A DNA stretch of 7,280 bases from JAZKFT01 sp043760535 (GTDB lineage: Bacteria; Bacteroidota; Bacteroidia; Chitinophagales; Chitinophagaceae), in assembly GCA_043760535.1 (NCBI GenBank), contig JAYUOV010000348.1, forward strand, positions 1 to 7,280, in the 5' to 3' direction. Positions within the stretch are counted from its first letter, which is position 1, and each line of letters opens with the position of its first letter. The position numbers and the translations under genes were made by a program. Below the pieces are notes generated by a model. It was not told the DNA's origin. It worked only from the letters and a program-made list of their open reading frames with translations, and did no database searches. This document shows positions 1 to 6,075 of the stretch, one piece after another.

Positions 1-64
1 CAGAAACCTACTGTCAACTTGTGGCGTATTAATTACTGTTGCTTTGCCAGAAAGTAGTTGTTTT

Positions 65-97
65 TTTAAAATTCGAATCTTATAATATTCGTTTAAA
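65..97 (-). terminator. Possible AT-rich hairpin terminator after the SusD-like gene
   Basis: An imperfect inverted repeat lies 37-69 nt downstream of the SusD stop codon. Its arms are TTTAAA plus CGAAT (65-70, 74-78) and ATTCG plus TTTAAA (87-97), with a 3-nt bulge and an 8-nt loop. On the minus strand it is followed only by mixed A/T sequence, not a clean T run, so it is at best a weak intrinsic terminator or an mRNA-stabilising 3' structure. Nothing else that I can support was seen in 1-133. Confidence 0.25.
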
Positions 98-133
98 TGC
101 TTTTCTGATAACATTAGCCAGAATGTTTCATTA

Positions 134-1681
134 TTATTTCCAAGCTGAATTTTGCTCTAATTTTTTGTTGATATCTAATTCTCTGAGTGGTATTGGTAAT
201 GCCTCAGATTTAGCTTGGCGGTAAACAGGTGAATAGCCTGGTGTAGCATCAGCGGTTATTCTCTGATAGGCTTGAGCCACTTGTCCCCATCTTTTCAAGT
301 CAAAGAAACGTAATCCCTCAAAAGCCAACTCTGCCCTACGTTCATTCCGTATTACCTGTATCATTAGATCTTTGTTTAATCCGGCACCATCAACAGCTTC
401 AACTGTAGGCATATTTACTCTGGCCCTTACCTGGTTTACTAATGGATACGCCTCGGCTTGTCTGCCTAACTCTGCAAGTGCTTCGGCACGCATTAGTAAC
501 ACGTCTGCATAACGAATAACGTAAAAATCTTGTCCACCTGGTGCAGCAACCCCAATACCCGTTGGTGAAGGGGCAGTTCTAACGTACTTTCTTTGTCCAT
601 AAGTAGTAGGTGTGTTACCAGTAAATGCCCTGTTAAGATTAGTGATGAAAGTATCGCCAATAAAGTAAACTGATGCTCTTAGACGTGGGTCACGGTTTAA
701 TCTTTCGTTTGCAGGGTTGTATAATGGAGATGTGGTAATGGGCCTACCATCTGTGCAATTGAAAGATCGGATTAGATTTCTCATAGGAACCATATCAATT
801 TTGGGTGATCCTTCGAATGTGCCAGAAAATACTTCTCCGTTGTTTGATACCATTAACGTAAAGCGAACAGAAAAAACAATATCTCTGTTTAATTCACCAG
901 CGGGGGTAAACTGAGCAGCATAGTTACCAGAGAGGTTGTAACCTAAAGTAAGCATTTGATCGGTAGCAGCTACAACTGCAGCGTAATTTTTAGTGTACAG
1001 TTGCATACGAGCTAGCAAGCCAAGAGCTGCTCCTTTGGTGGCATAACCAAATTGAGCGGCAGGGTAAGAAACTGGTAAGTCAACGGCCGCCTCCGTTAAA
1101 TCTTTAACTATGGCATCTTTTAACTCTGTAAAACTATTTTTTGGAACAAATGAATTTTCAAGAGTTTGAACATTTAGAATTAATGGTGCCTCTTCAAAGT
1201 AAACAGCAATATTAAAATAAAATAATGCACGAAGAAATTTCGCCTCAGCTATGAAGCTGGCCTTTTTAGCAACCGAAATTTTAGTATCGGGAATGGTTGC
1301 TATTTTTTCTAAGGCAAGATTTGCACGTACAATACCTCTGTAGCTAGCAGACCAAAGTGATTCGAATTGCCAGTTACTAGGCTCTATCCTTCCCATTACA
1401 AAATCTCCAGGGCCTTCCCAGCTCCAGTTATTAAAAGTATTATCGCTAAGGCCATCATACATTGGCAGTCCGGCACCACCATTAAGTGAGCCACTATATA
1501 AAGCCCTATCTTGTAGTGCATCATAAATACCATTAATACCTAGTTGTGCGTCCTGTTCTGTTTGCCAAAAACTACTTTCCGCTAATTGGGTAAGCGAATC
1601 TTTTTGCAGGAAATTCTTTTTACAGCCTGCACTAAAACTTATAACGAAAGCAAGTGCTAAATAAAGATTTTTCTTTTTCAT
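134..1681 (-). CDS. SusD/RagB-family nutrient-binding outer-membrane lipoprotein
   Basis: This 515-residue protein is the surface-exposed substrate-binding lid of a SusCD uptake complex. The N-terminus has a lysine-rich start, a hydrophobic segment and a lipobox ending S-A-G-C, with lipidation expected at Cys20, so it should be an outer-membrane lipoprotein. The N-terminal part carries the SusD-like segment that starts soon after Cys20 (SSFWQTEQDA). The C-terminal part has the family hallmarks: RYADVLLMRAEAL at about 390-402, IRNERRAELAFEG at about 444-456 followed by FFDLKRWG, and the closing LPIPLRELDIN block from about 495. The length is normal for the family and no break is seen. The ATG at 1681 is the only start that keeps the signal peptide, and it lies 3 nt after the SusC stop, so the two genes are cotranscribed and probably translationally coupled. 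Families are diverse, so the ligand cannot be read from the sequence; a sulfated glycan is inferred from the nearby FGE only. Confidence 0.96.
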   Translation of the reverse strand: MKKKNLYLALAFVISFSAGCKKNFLQKDSLTQLAESSFWQTEQDAQLGINGIYDALQDRALYSGSLNGGAGLPMYDGLSDNTFNNWSWEGPGDFVMGRIEPSNWQFESLWSASYRGIVRANLALEKIATIPDTKISVAKKASFIAEAKFLRALFYFNIAVYFEEAPLILNVQTLENSFVPKNSFTELKDAIVKDLTEAAVDLPVSYPAAQFGYATKGAALGLLARMQLYTKNYAAVVAATDQMLTLGYNLSGNYAAQFTPAGELNRDIVFSVRFTLMVSNNGEVFSGTFEGSPKIDMVPMRNLIRSFNCTDGRPITTSPLYNPANERLNRDPRLRASVYFIGDTFITNLNRAFTGNTPTTYGQRKYVRTAPSPTGIGVAAPGGQDFYVIRYADVLLMRAEALAELGRQAEAYPLVNQVRARVNMPTVEAVDGAGLNKDLMIQVIRNERRAELAFEGLRFFDLKRWGQVAQAYQRITADATPGYSPVYRQAKSEALPIPLRELDINKKLEQNSAWK

Positions 1682-1684
1682 ATT

Positions 1685-4600
1685 TTAAAATTTAATGTTT
1701 ATGCCTGTTGTAAATACTTTGTATAATGGTGTTAATAAATCAGTAGCACCGCCAGATGTCCTTTCAGGATCAAAATTCTTAAGCTTGGTAAAGGTTAACA
1801 TATTTTGACCACTTACAAATATTCGTAATTTTTGAATGCCTGCTTTTTTACCAATTTTCGTTGGAAGGCTGTAGCCAAATTCAACATTACGTAGCCTTGT
1901 ATATGATACATCTTCTACATAAAAGTCGGAGAATTGACCATTATTGATACCACCTAAACGTGGAAGTTTTGTGGAAGGATTAGTAGGTGTCCAACGATCT
2001 ATCCAGTAAGCCAAAGCATTGTTACGGTCTCCTTCTAGAGGAGTTTGTCCGTTAGAATTTAGAATACGGTCTAACTTTCCTACACCTTGTATTACGGCAC
2101 TCAAATCAAATCCTTTGTATTCTAGTCCTAAATTAAACCCAAACATCCATCGTGGGTATGGATTACCAATAACAACACGGTCGTTAGCGTCAACAACTCC
2201 ATCTGGTGTTTTACCGGGGCCAGATATATCTGCAAATTTGGTATCACCAGGTCTTGTAATGGTAGAGCCAAACTGCCGTGGAGCAGCATCTACTTCTTGT
2301 TGTGTTTGAAAAATACCAATTTTTCGGTAACCATAAAATGCATTCAATGGCTGGCCTATACGTATTATGGTATTTCCTCCAATGGTTTCTGTAGCACTTG
2401 GCCCAAGATCAGTTACTTTATTATCTGCCATCCAGGTTACGTTACCAGAAACAGTCATTTTAAGCTTGCCAAAATTAGTGCGGTAAGCTAGGTTCGCTTC
2501 AATACCTTCATTTATCATGCTGGCAGAATTACGTGCAGCAAGTGAAGAAACACCTATAGTACTAGGAAGAGGGAAATTAGAATACAAAATATCCGTACTG
2601 TTCCTGCGGAAATAATCCGCATCAAAATTCAACTTATTGTTGAATAATCCCATATCTATACCTATATCAAACTGGGCAGTTTCTTCCCATTTAACATTTG
2701 GATTGGCGAGTGTAGTAAGTGCAACACCACCTATTACCAAATCATTACCAATAGTATAATCAATATTATTACTGCTTAAGTTTTGGTTATAAAGATAGTT
2801 TGCAATGCGGTCGTTTCCGCTTAGTCCCCAACTACCTTTCAATTTTAGGCTACTTATAACCTTAATTTTCTGCATGAATTTTTCCTTGTCTAAATTCCAC
2901 CCTGCTGAAAAGGAAGGGAATGTACCAAAACGATTATTAGCGTTAAATCTTGAAGATCCATCTCTGCGAATATTGGCTTCAAAAAGATATTTTTCCTTAA
3001 AATTATAGTTTACCCTGCCAAAATATGATTGAAGCGAAACTTCATTTGCATTTCCGGATACAGCTGGGTTAAAAACTCCACCTCCGTCAAACTCCCTTAA
3101 TGCATCAGAAGGAAAGCCTTGCAAAGAGCCTGAGAAACCATCATTCCTGTCATAAATGGCTGAATAACCAGCCAATGCATTGATTTTGTGATTACCTAGT
3201 TGTTTTTGATACCTTAGGATATTCTCATTCTGAAGGCGGTAAAATATGCTATAATTGTTTGAAAGTGTATTCGAAACGTCTGAAACGACCACCCTTTTTT
3301 CCCAATCCAAATCGGTACGAGTTGGTGAATAGTTGGAGGTATTGTTAGTATTAATGTTTGCAGAACCACTTACTTCAATGCTGAAATCGTTTAAAAAAGT
3401 AGCAGTTACACCTATGCGGTTACTTGTATTTATATTATCATTTTCATGATCACCAAATTGACCCCTCCAAAGTGGATTGTTGATACGTATTGAAGCTTGG
3501 TTTGGATACAAGTAAGAACCATCGACAAAACCATAATTTCCATTTGGATAAAATGCAGGAACAGTTGGTGCGGAGCGTTGAAACTGATTAATAATGCCTG
3601 TTTCGCCAGTTATAGCTCCTGGTCCACCAGTAGGGCCAGTAAACCTTGCCCAAAAAGTATTGGAGTTAAAATCAACAGAAAGCCATTTAGTTGCCTTAGT
3701 ATTCAAATTAACACCTAAAGTGTATCTATCATTTTTAAATTTCCCCCTTACAACTGCATCTTGGGTTAAAATACCTGTGGAAATCCTAAAACTTGAGTTT
3801 TCGCTTCCGCCCGAAAAAGCAAGGTAGTGTTGCTGAATGGGAGCATCCCGCAAAATTTCGTTAGCCCAATTAGTATTAGCAAATCTTTCTGGGGCTGTTC
3901 CGTTACGAATAGCATCAATATCACTAGGTCTGTAACGCTCAACCGGGTTAGCGGGTGTAGCATTACGAAGCTTTTCGTTAAAAAGTAAGGCATAGTTTAA
4001 CCCATCCAAATACTCAGGAACAGTAGTAACACGCTGAAAACCAAAGTAATTGTTATAGTCCATACTCACTTTTCCCTTTTTACCTTTTTTAGTGGTAACC
4101 AATATTACACCATTAGCACCCCTTGCACCATAAATAGCAGAGGCAGATGCATCCTTTAGTATAGAGATGGTTTCAATATCGGTTGGAGCTAGGTTATTAA
4201 ATTCGTTTAATCCACTATATTGTATATTATCTATCACTACAAGTGGTGTAGAATTTCCAAATGTTCCCTGTCCTCTTATTAAGATGCTAGAGTTATCACT
4301 ACCAGGCAAGCCGTTGCCTTGTGTAAGTTGCACACCTGAAACTTTGCCATATAAAAGTTGTGCAGAGTTGGTAACTGGCAGATTTACTGCGTCTGTAAAA
4401 CGAACAGTTTGAACAGCACCCGTTAAATTCACTTTTTTCTGTTGGCTATATCCAACTACCACTACATCTTCTGTGGCAGTAGCGCTGGGTTCTAGTTTGA
4501 TAGTAGAAAATCCAGTGCCTTCGTCAATTTTCAAATTAGCAGTTAGAAAGCCAACACAGCTAATACGAATAGATTTTGCGTTCGATTTCGCAAATGAAAA

Positions 4601-4795
4601 ATTTCCATTTGCATCAGAAATAACACTCGCTTTACTTGGTAAAATTTGGATAGTAGCAGCTTCAATCGGCTTTCCATCGGCAGCAGAAACAACGACACCA
4701 TTAATTTTTTTGTCGGTTTGGGCTTTGGTTAGTGCTGCTATGCCAAACAAAAAGTAGCATATAGCGCACAATTTAATTAATAATCTTTTCTTCAT
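1685..4795 (-). CDS. SusC/RagA-family TonB-dependent outer-membrane transporter
   Basis: This 1036-residue protein is the barrel component of a SusCD complex and imports the bound ligand across the outer membrane using TonB-ExbBD energy. Residues 1-25 form a signal peptide with likely cleavage at TKA-QT. Residues about 31-103 are a carboxypeptidase-regulatory-like beta-sandwich (DGKPIEAATI, SDANGNFSF). A TonB-box-like stretch EDVVVVGYSQQKK is at 109-121. The plug follows, with the SusC signature LKDASASAIYGARGANGVI at 213-231. The rest is beta-barrel and ends in the usual aromatic C-terminus (NIKF). There is no STN domain before the carboxypeptidase-like domain, so it is not expected to signal directly to an anti-sigma factor. 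Length is typical and the frame is intact. The ATG at 4795 gives a complete signal peptide; no Shine-Dalgarno is visible, as is usual in this phylum. It is the first gene of the operon with the SusD-like gene. The substrate is unknown. Confidence 0.97.
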   Translation of the reverse strand: MKKRLLIKLCAICYFLFGIAALTKAQTDKKINGVVVSAADGKPIEAATIQILPSKASVISDANGNFSFAKSNAKSIRISCVGFLTANLKIDEGTGFSTIKLEPSATATEDVVVVGYSQQKKVNLTGAVQTVRFTDAVNLPVTNSAQLLYGKVSGVQLTQGNGLPGSDNSSILIRGQGTFGNSTPLVVIDNIQYSGLNEFNNLAPTDIETISILKDASASAIYGARGANGVILVTTKKGKKGKVSMDYNNYFGFQRVTTVPEYLDGLNYALLFNEKLRNATPANPVERYRPSDIDAIRNGTAPERFANTNWANEILRDAPIQQHYLAFSGGSENSSFRISTGILTQDAVVRGKFKNDRYTLGVNLNTKATKWLSVDFNSNTFWARFTGPTGGPGAITGETGIINQFQRSAPTVPAFYPNGNYGFVDGSYLYPNQASIRINNPLWRGQFGDHENDNINTSNRIGVTATFLNDFSIEVSGSANINTNNTSNYSPTRTDLDWEKRVVVSDVSNTLSNNYSIFYRLQNENILRYQKQLGNHKINALAGYSAIYDRNDGFSGSLQGFPSDALREFDGGGVFNPAVSGNANEVSLQSYFGRVNYNFKEKYLFEANIRRDGSSRFNANNRFGTFPSFSAGWNLDKEKFMQKIKVISSLKLKGSWGLSGNDRIANYLYNQNLSSNNIDYTIGNDLVIGGVALTTLANPNVKWEETAQFDIGIDMGLFNNKLNFDADYFRRNSTDILYSNFPLPSTIGVSSLAARNSASMINEGIEANLAYRTNFGKLKMTVSGNVTWMADNKVTDLGPSATETIGGNTIIRIGQPLNAFYGYRKIGIFQTQQEVDAAPRQFGSTITRPGDTKFADISGPGKTPDGVVDANDRVVIGNPYPRWMFGFNLGLEYKGFDLSAVIQGVGKLDRILNSNGQTPLEGDRNNALAYWIDRWTPTNPSTKLPRLGGINNGQFSDFYVEDVSYTRLRNVEFGYSLPTKIGKKAGIQKLRIFVSGQNMLTFTKLKNFDPERTSGGATDLLTPLYKVFTTGINIKF

Positions 4796-4824
4796 AAATA
4801 AGCGGGTTTTTGGTTAGTTAAAAT

Positions 4825-4855
4825 CAAATACTAATTGTATTTAGATACTTCGAAA
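4825..4855 (-). promoter_or_regulatory. Candidate promoter of the SusCD operon
   Basis: Read on the minus strand, TAGTATTTG (4833 down to 4825) resembles the Bacteroidota -7 element TAnnTTTG with one extra base between TA and TTTG. A TTTCG (4855 down to 4851), 17 nt upstream of it, is a poor match to the -33 TTTG element. Transcription would start near 4820 and give a leader of about 25 nt before the ATG at 4795. I saw no better match in this spacer on the minus strand. The match is imperfect and such AT-rich motifs arise by chance. Confidence 0.25.
4826..4842. promoter_or_regulatory. Inverted repeat overlapping the SusCD promoter candidate
   Basis: AAATAC (4826-4831) and GTATTT (4837-4842) form a perfect 6-bp inverted repeat with a 5-nt spacer, lying across the candidate -7 element. 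Its size and position would suit an operator for a dimeric regulator that blocks RNA polymerase. No regulator gene is in the window, and a repeat this short in AT-rich DNA could be chance. Confidence 0.25.
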
Positions 4856-4878
4856 TTGCGTATAATTTTAACCTTAGA

Positions 4879-4885
4879 GGGGGGG
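4879..4885. repeat. Run of seven G upstream of the SusC-like gene
   Basis: Seven consecutive G (seven C on the transporter's strand) sit 83 nt upstream of the transporter start in otherwise AT-rich sequence. Homopolymeric G/C tracts near promoters of surface-protein genes can change length by slipped-strand mispairing and so alter expression. At seven bases the tract is short for that role. It lies just upstream of the promoter candidate rather than inside it. Confidence 0.6.
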
Positions 4886-5227
4886 TATTAGAATCAAAAA
4901 TGAGTTATAAATCGGTCACACCTGCTTTCTAATTTTTTAACAAGCAACATTTCAGTGTAATGAAATTTTTGAAAAATTATTCTAAATGATTGCCCATTTT
5001 AACGATGTGGTCATTTTAAATTGATTAAATTTTGATAATAATAGAACTATCTTTTCAGGTATTAGGTTGTATATACTTTAGATTCTTCAGGTTTAATATT
5101 TGTAAGGTCGTAGTTCAATTTTCTCAATTGTTTCGTAACAATAGTTTCACTTTAAAGGTTCATATTTTCAATGGAGAAAAATAAAATTAGATGTTTTGGT
5201 AAGGTAATTTATGAAGTATTTTTAACA

Positions 5228-5255
5228 CTAAATGTAAATTTAGAAATGTTTTTTT
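5228..5255 (+). terminator. Weak hairpin plus T-run, plus strand
   Basis: CTAAAT (5228-5233) and ATTTAG (5238-5243) form a perfect 6-bp stem around a GTAA loop, which fits the stable GNRA tetraloop class. Seven T follow at 5249-5255 after a 5-nt gap. The stem has only one G-C pair, so it would be weak. There is no upstream plus-strand gene for it to terminate. Confidence 0.2.
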
Positions 5256-5293
5256 CAGTTTATTAATTAACGTTTAGTTATGGAGTCATTTGT

Positions 5294-5328
5294 GCAAAAA
5301 GGTTTTTGCGTGTTTTATTTTTTTTTTT
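5294..5328 (+). terminator. Hairpin followed by eleven T, intrinsic-terminator-like
   Basis: GCAAAAA (5294-5300) and TTTTTGC (5303-5309) are perfect inverted repeats, giving about six base pairs with a 4-nt loop. A T-rich tail follows that includes eleven T in a row (5318-5328). This is the layout of a Rho-independent terminator reading on the plus strand, though the stem has only two G-C pairs. No plus-strand gene lies between 4796 and 5294, so it would have to end a short non-coding transcript or an old, lost gene. Confidence 0.35.
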
Positions 5329-5530
5329 GAAATTAATGGTAATAATATTTCTATTGAATTTTATTGAAAAATATTAAACTTCTAGATCTTTAGTCTAAAC
5401 GAGATTTATTTAAAATTGTTTAAATTAATTTATGACAATGCAAAATAGTCATTGAAAAAAAACAGGCGTATTGTAGTAAAGATTTTTTAAATTTCGTAAA
5501 TTATTAAACTACAATTACACCCACCCGAAG

Positions 5531-5713
5531 TTGAAATTAAGTTCAAAAATAAATGCCCGAGAGGATTTACAAACTCAATCTGTACTTGAGGTTTTTACTG
5601 AACGGACAACCAATAGTTATTTGGATTTAATGGAATCTTTCAATAATGGCAATCATGCTAATTTTACATTGCTAAAACCTGAGCGTATAATGCTCGCAGT
5701 GAATAATTTTTAA
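5531..5713 (+). other. Possible gene remnant, 60-codon open stretch
   Basis: The frame is open from 5480, and from a TTG at 5531 it encodes 60 residues ending MLAVNNF before a TAA. From about 5545 the translation has a protein-like mix of charged and hydrophobic residues (EDLQTQSVLEVFTERTTNSY, then LDLMESF), and the DNA is less AT-rich than its surroundings. The codons before 5531 look non-coding. I do not recognise the family and see no signal peptide, membrane segment or ribosome-binding site. It could be the decayed end of a larger gene, a small protein, or a chance ORF. Confidence 0.2.
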
Positions 5714-5806
5714 AAAAAATACAATCTTTAAAATAAAAATAATGAGCTAATTCATTACATAATTAGATATTGTGGCACGATAATAAAGACATCCGTACCC
5801 TCATGT

Positions 5807-5816
5807 GAGTTAACTC
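5807..5816. repeat. Perfect 10-bp palindrome
   Basis: GAGTTAACTC is a perfect palindrome lying 11 nt before the 30-codon ORF at 5827. It could be a protein-binding site or part of an RNA fold. It stands out because it is not purely A/T, unlike most self-complementary words in this spacer. Confidence 0.4.
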
Positions 5817-5826
5817 TTTAAGGATT

Positions 5827-5919
5827 ATGAAACTTGGGAATTTGGGAATGAACGGAATTGTACGTTCAAGTAATAAGTTTATCACAACAAATAAACTAGG
5901 TACTGATGAAACAGGCTAG
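5827..5919 (+). CDS. Possible 30-residue small ORF of unknown function
   Basis: ATG at 5827 to TAG at 5917-5919 encodes 30 residues starting MKLGNLGMNGIVRSSN and ending GTDETG. An AAGGA (5820-5824) lies just before it, but the spacing of 2 nt is too short for a normal ribosome-binding site. The peptide is polar with no membrane segment. A tandem copy of TTGGGAAT (5834-5841, 5842-5849) produces the LGNLG pattern, and TGAACG/CGTTCA (5849-5854, 5863-5868) can form a hairpin inside the ORF. Such structure suggests the segment may act as RNA instead of coding a peptide. I cannot name a family. Confidence 0.2.
   Translation: MKLGNLGMNGIVRSSNKFITTNKLGTDETG
5834..5868 (+). repeat. Tandem 8-mer followed by a 6-bp hairpin
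   Basis: TTGGGAAT occurs twice without a gap (5834-5849). The final T of the second copy starts a perfect 6-bp inverted repeat TGAACG/CGTTCA (5849-5854 and 5863-5868) with an 8-nt loop. The G/C content here is higher than in the flanking spacer. This may be part of a folded RNA or a remnant of a mobile element; no transposase or reverse-transcriptase sequence is present to support the latter. Confidence 0.4.
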
Positions 5920-6059
5920 GAGCGGAATCTTGCAAATAATAGGTTACTCAAAGCCAATTATTTGATTGCCTTAGTAAAAACAAAATAAACAAATAGTTAT
6001 TGTGGCCGGTAAAATTTAGAAGTAATATAATAAGAAACCCTTTTAAAAAAAATAAAAAA

Positions 6060-6067
6060 TAGGTTTG
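6060..6067 (+). promoter_or_regulatory. Exact -7 promoter element just before the FGE gene
   Basis: TAGGTTTG is an exact match to the Bacteroidota -7 consensus TAnnTTTG, and it was the only exact plus-strand match I found in the spacer. It ends 8 nt before the ATG at 6076. A start site about 5-7 nt downstream would leave a leader of only a few bases. No clear -33 TTTG is seen at the expected distance (around 6035-6042), which lowers confidence. Confidence 0.35.
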
Positions 6068-6075
6068 TATTGAAC

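Larger units (their letters stand above)
4796..6075. other. 1.28-kb AT-rich divergent intergenic region
   Basis: This region separates the minus-strand SusCD operon from the plus-strand FGE gene. It is visibly richer in A and T than the genes on either side and is unusually long for a simple divergent promoter region. No tRNA, rRNA, CRISPR array or transposase was seen. Stretches such as 4890-5220 and 5330-5480 show nothing I can name. Items that can be named are listed separately: a promoter candidate with an inverted repeat near 4825-4855, a G run at 4879-4885, hairpins near 5228-5328, a 60-codon open stretch at 5531-5713, and a structured segment at about 5800-5940. The mix suggests accumulated remnants, an unannotated RNA, or both. 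Confidence 0.7.

Noticed and set aside
4167..4757. Open frames on the plus strand opposite the SusC-like gene (for example 4167-4412 and 4473-4757)
   Set aside because: They are antisense to strongly conserved SusC domains, have no recognisable protein features and are best explained as shadows of the real gene.
5768..6006. Direct repeat TATTGTGGC at 5768-5776 and 5998-6006 flanking about 220 bp, resembling a 9-bp target-site duplication around an inserted element
   Set aside because: The ends just inside the repeats do not form convincing terminal inverted repeats, and 9-mer repeats are expected several times by chance in a spacer of this length and composition.
6070..6075. TTG at 6070 as the start of the FGE gene
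   Set aside because: It adds only two residues and lies in frame with an ATG at 6076; the promoter element ending at 6067 also makes the later start more likely. It is not excluded.
4796..6075. CRISPR array, tRNA or insertion sequence in the long spacer
   Set aside because: No regularly spaced repeats, no cloverleaf-like pattern ending in CCA, and no transposase fragments were found on reading both strands.
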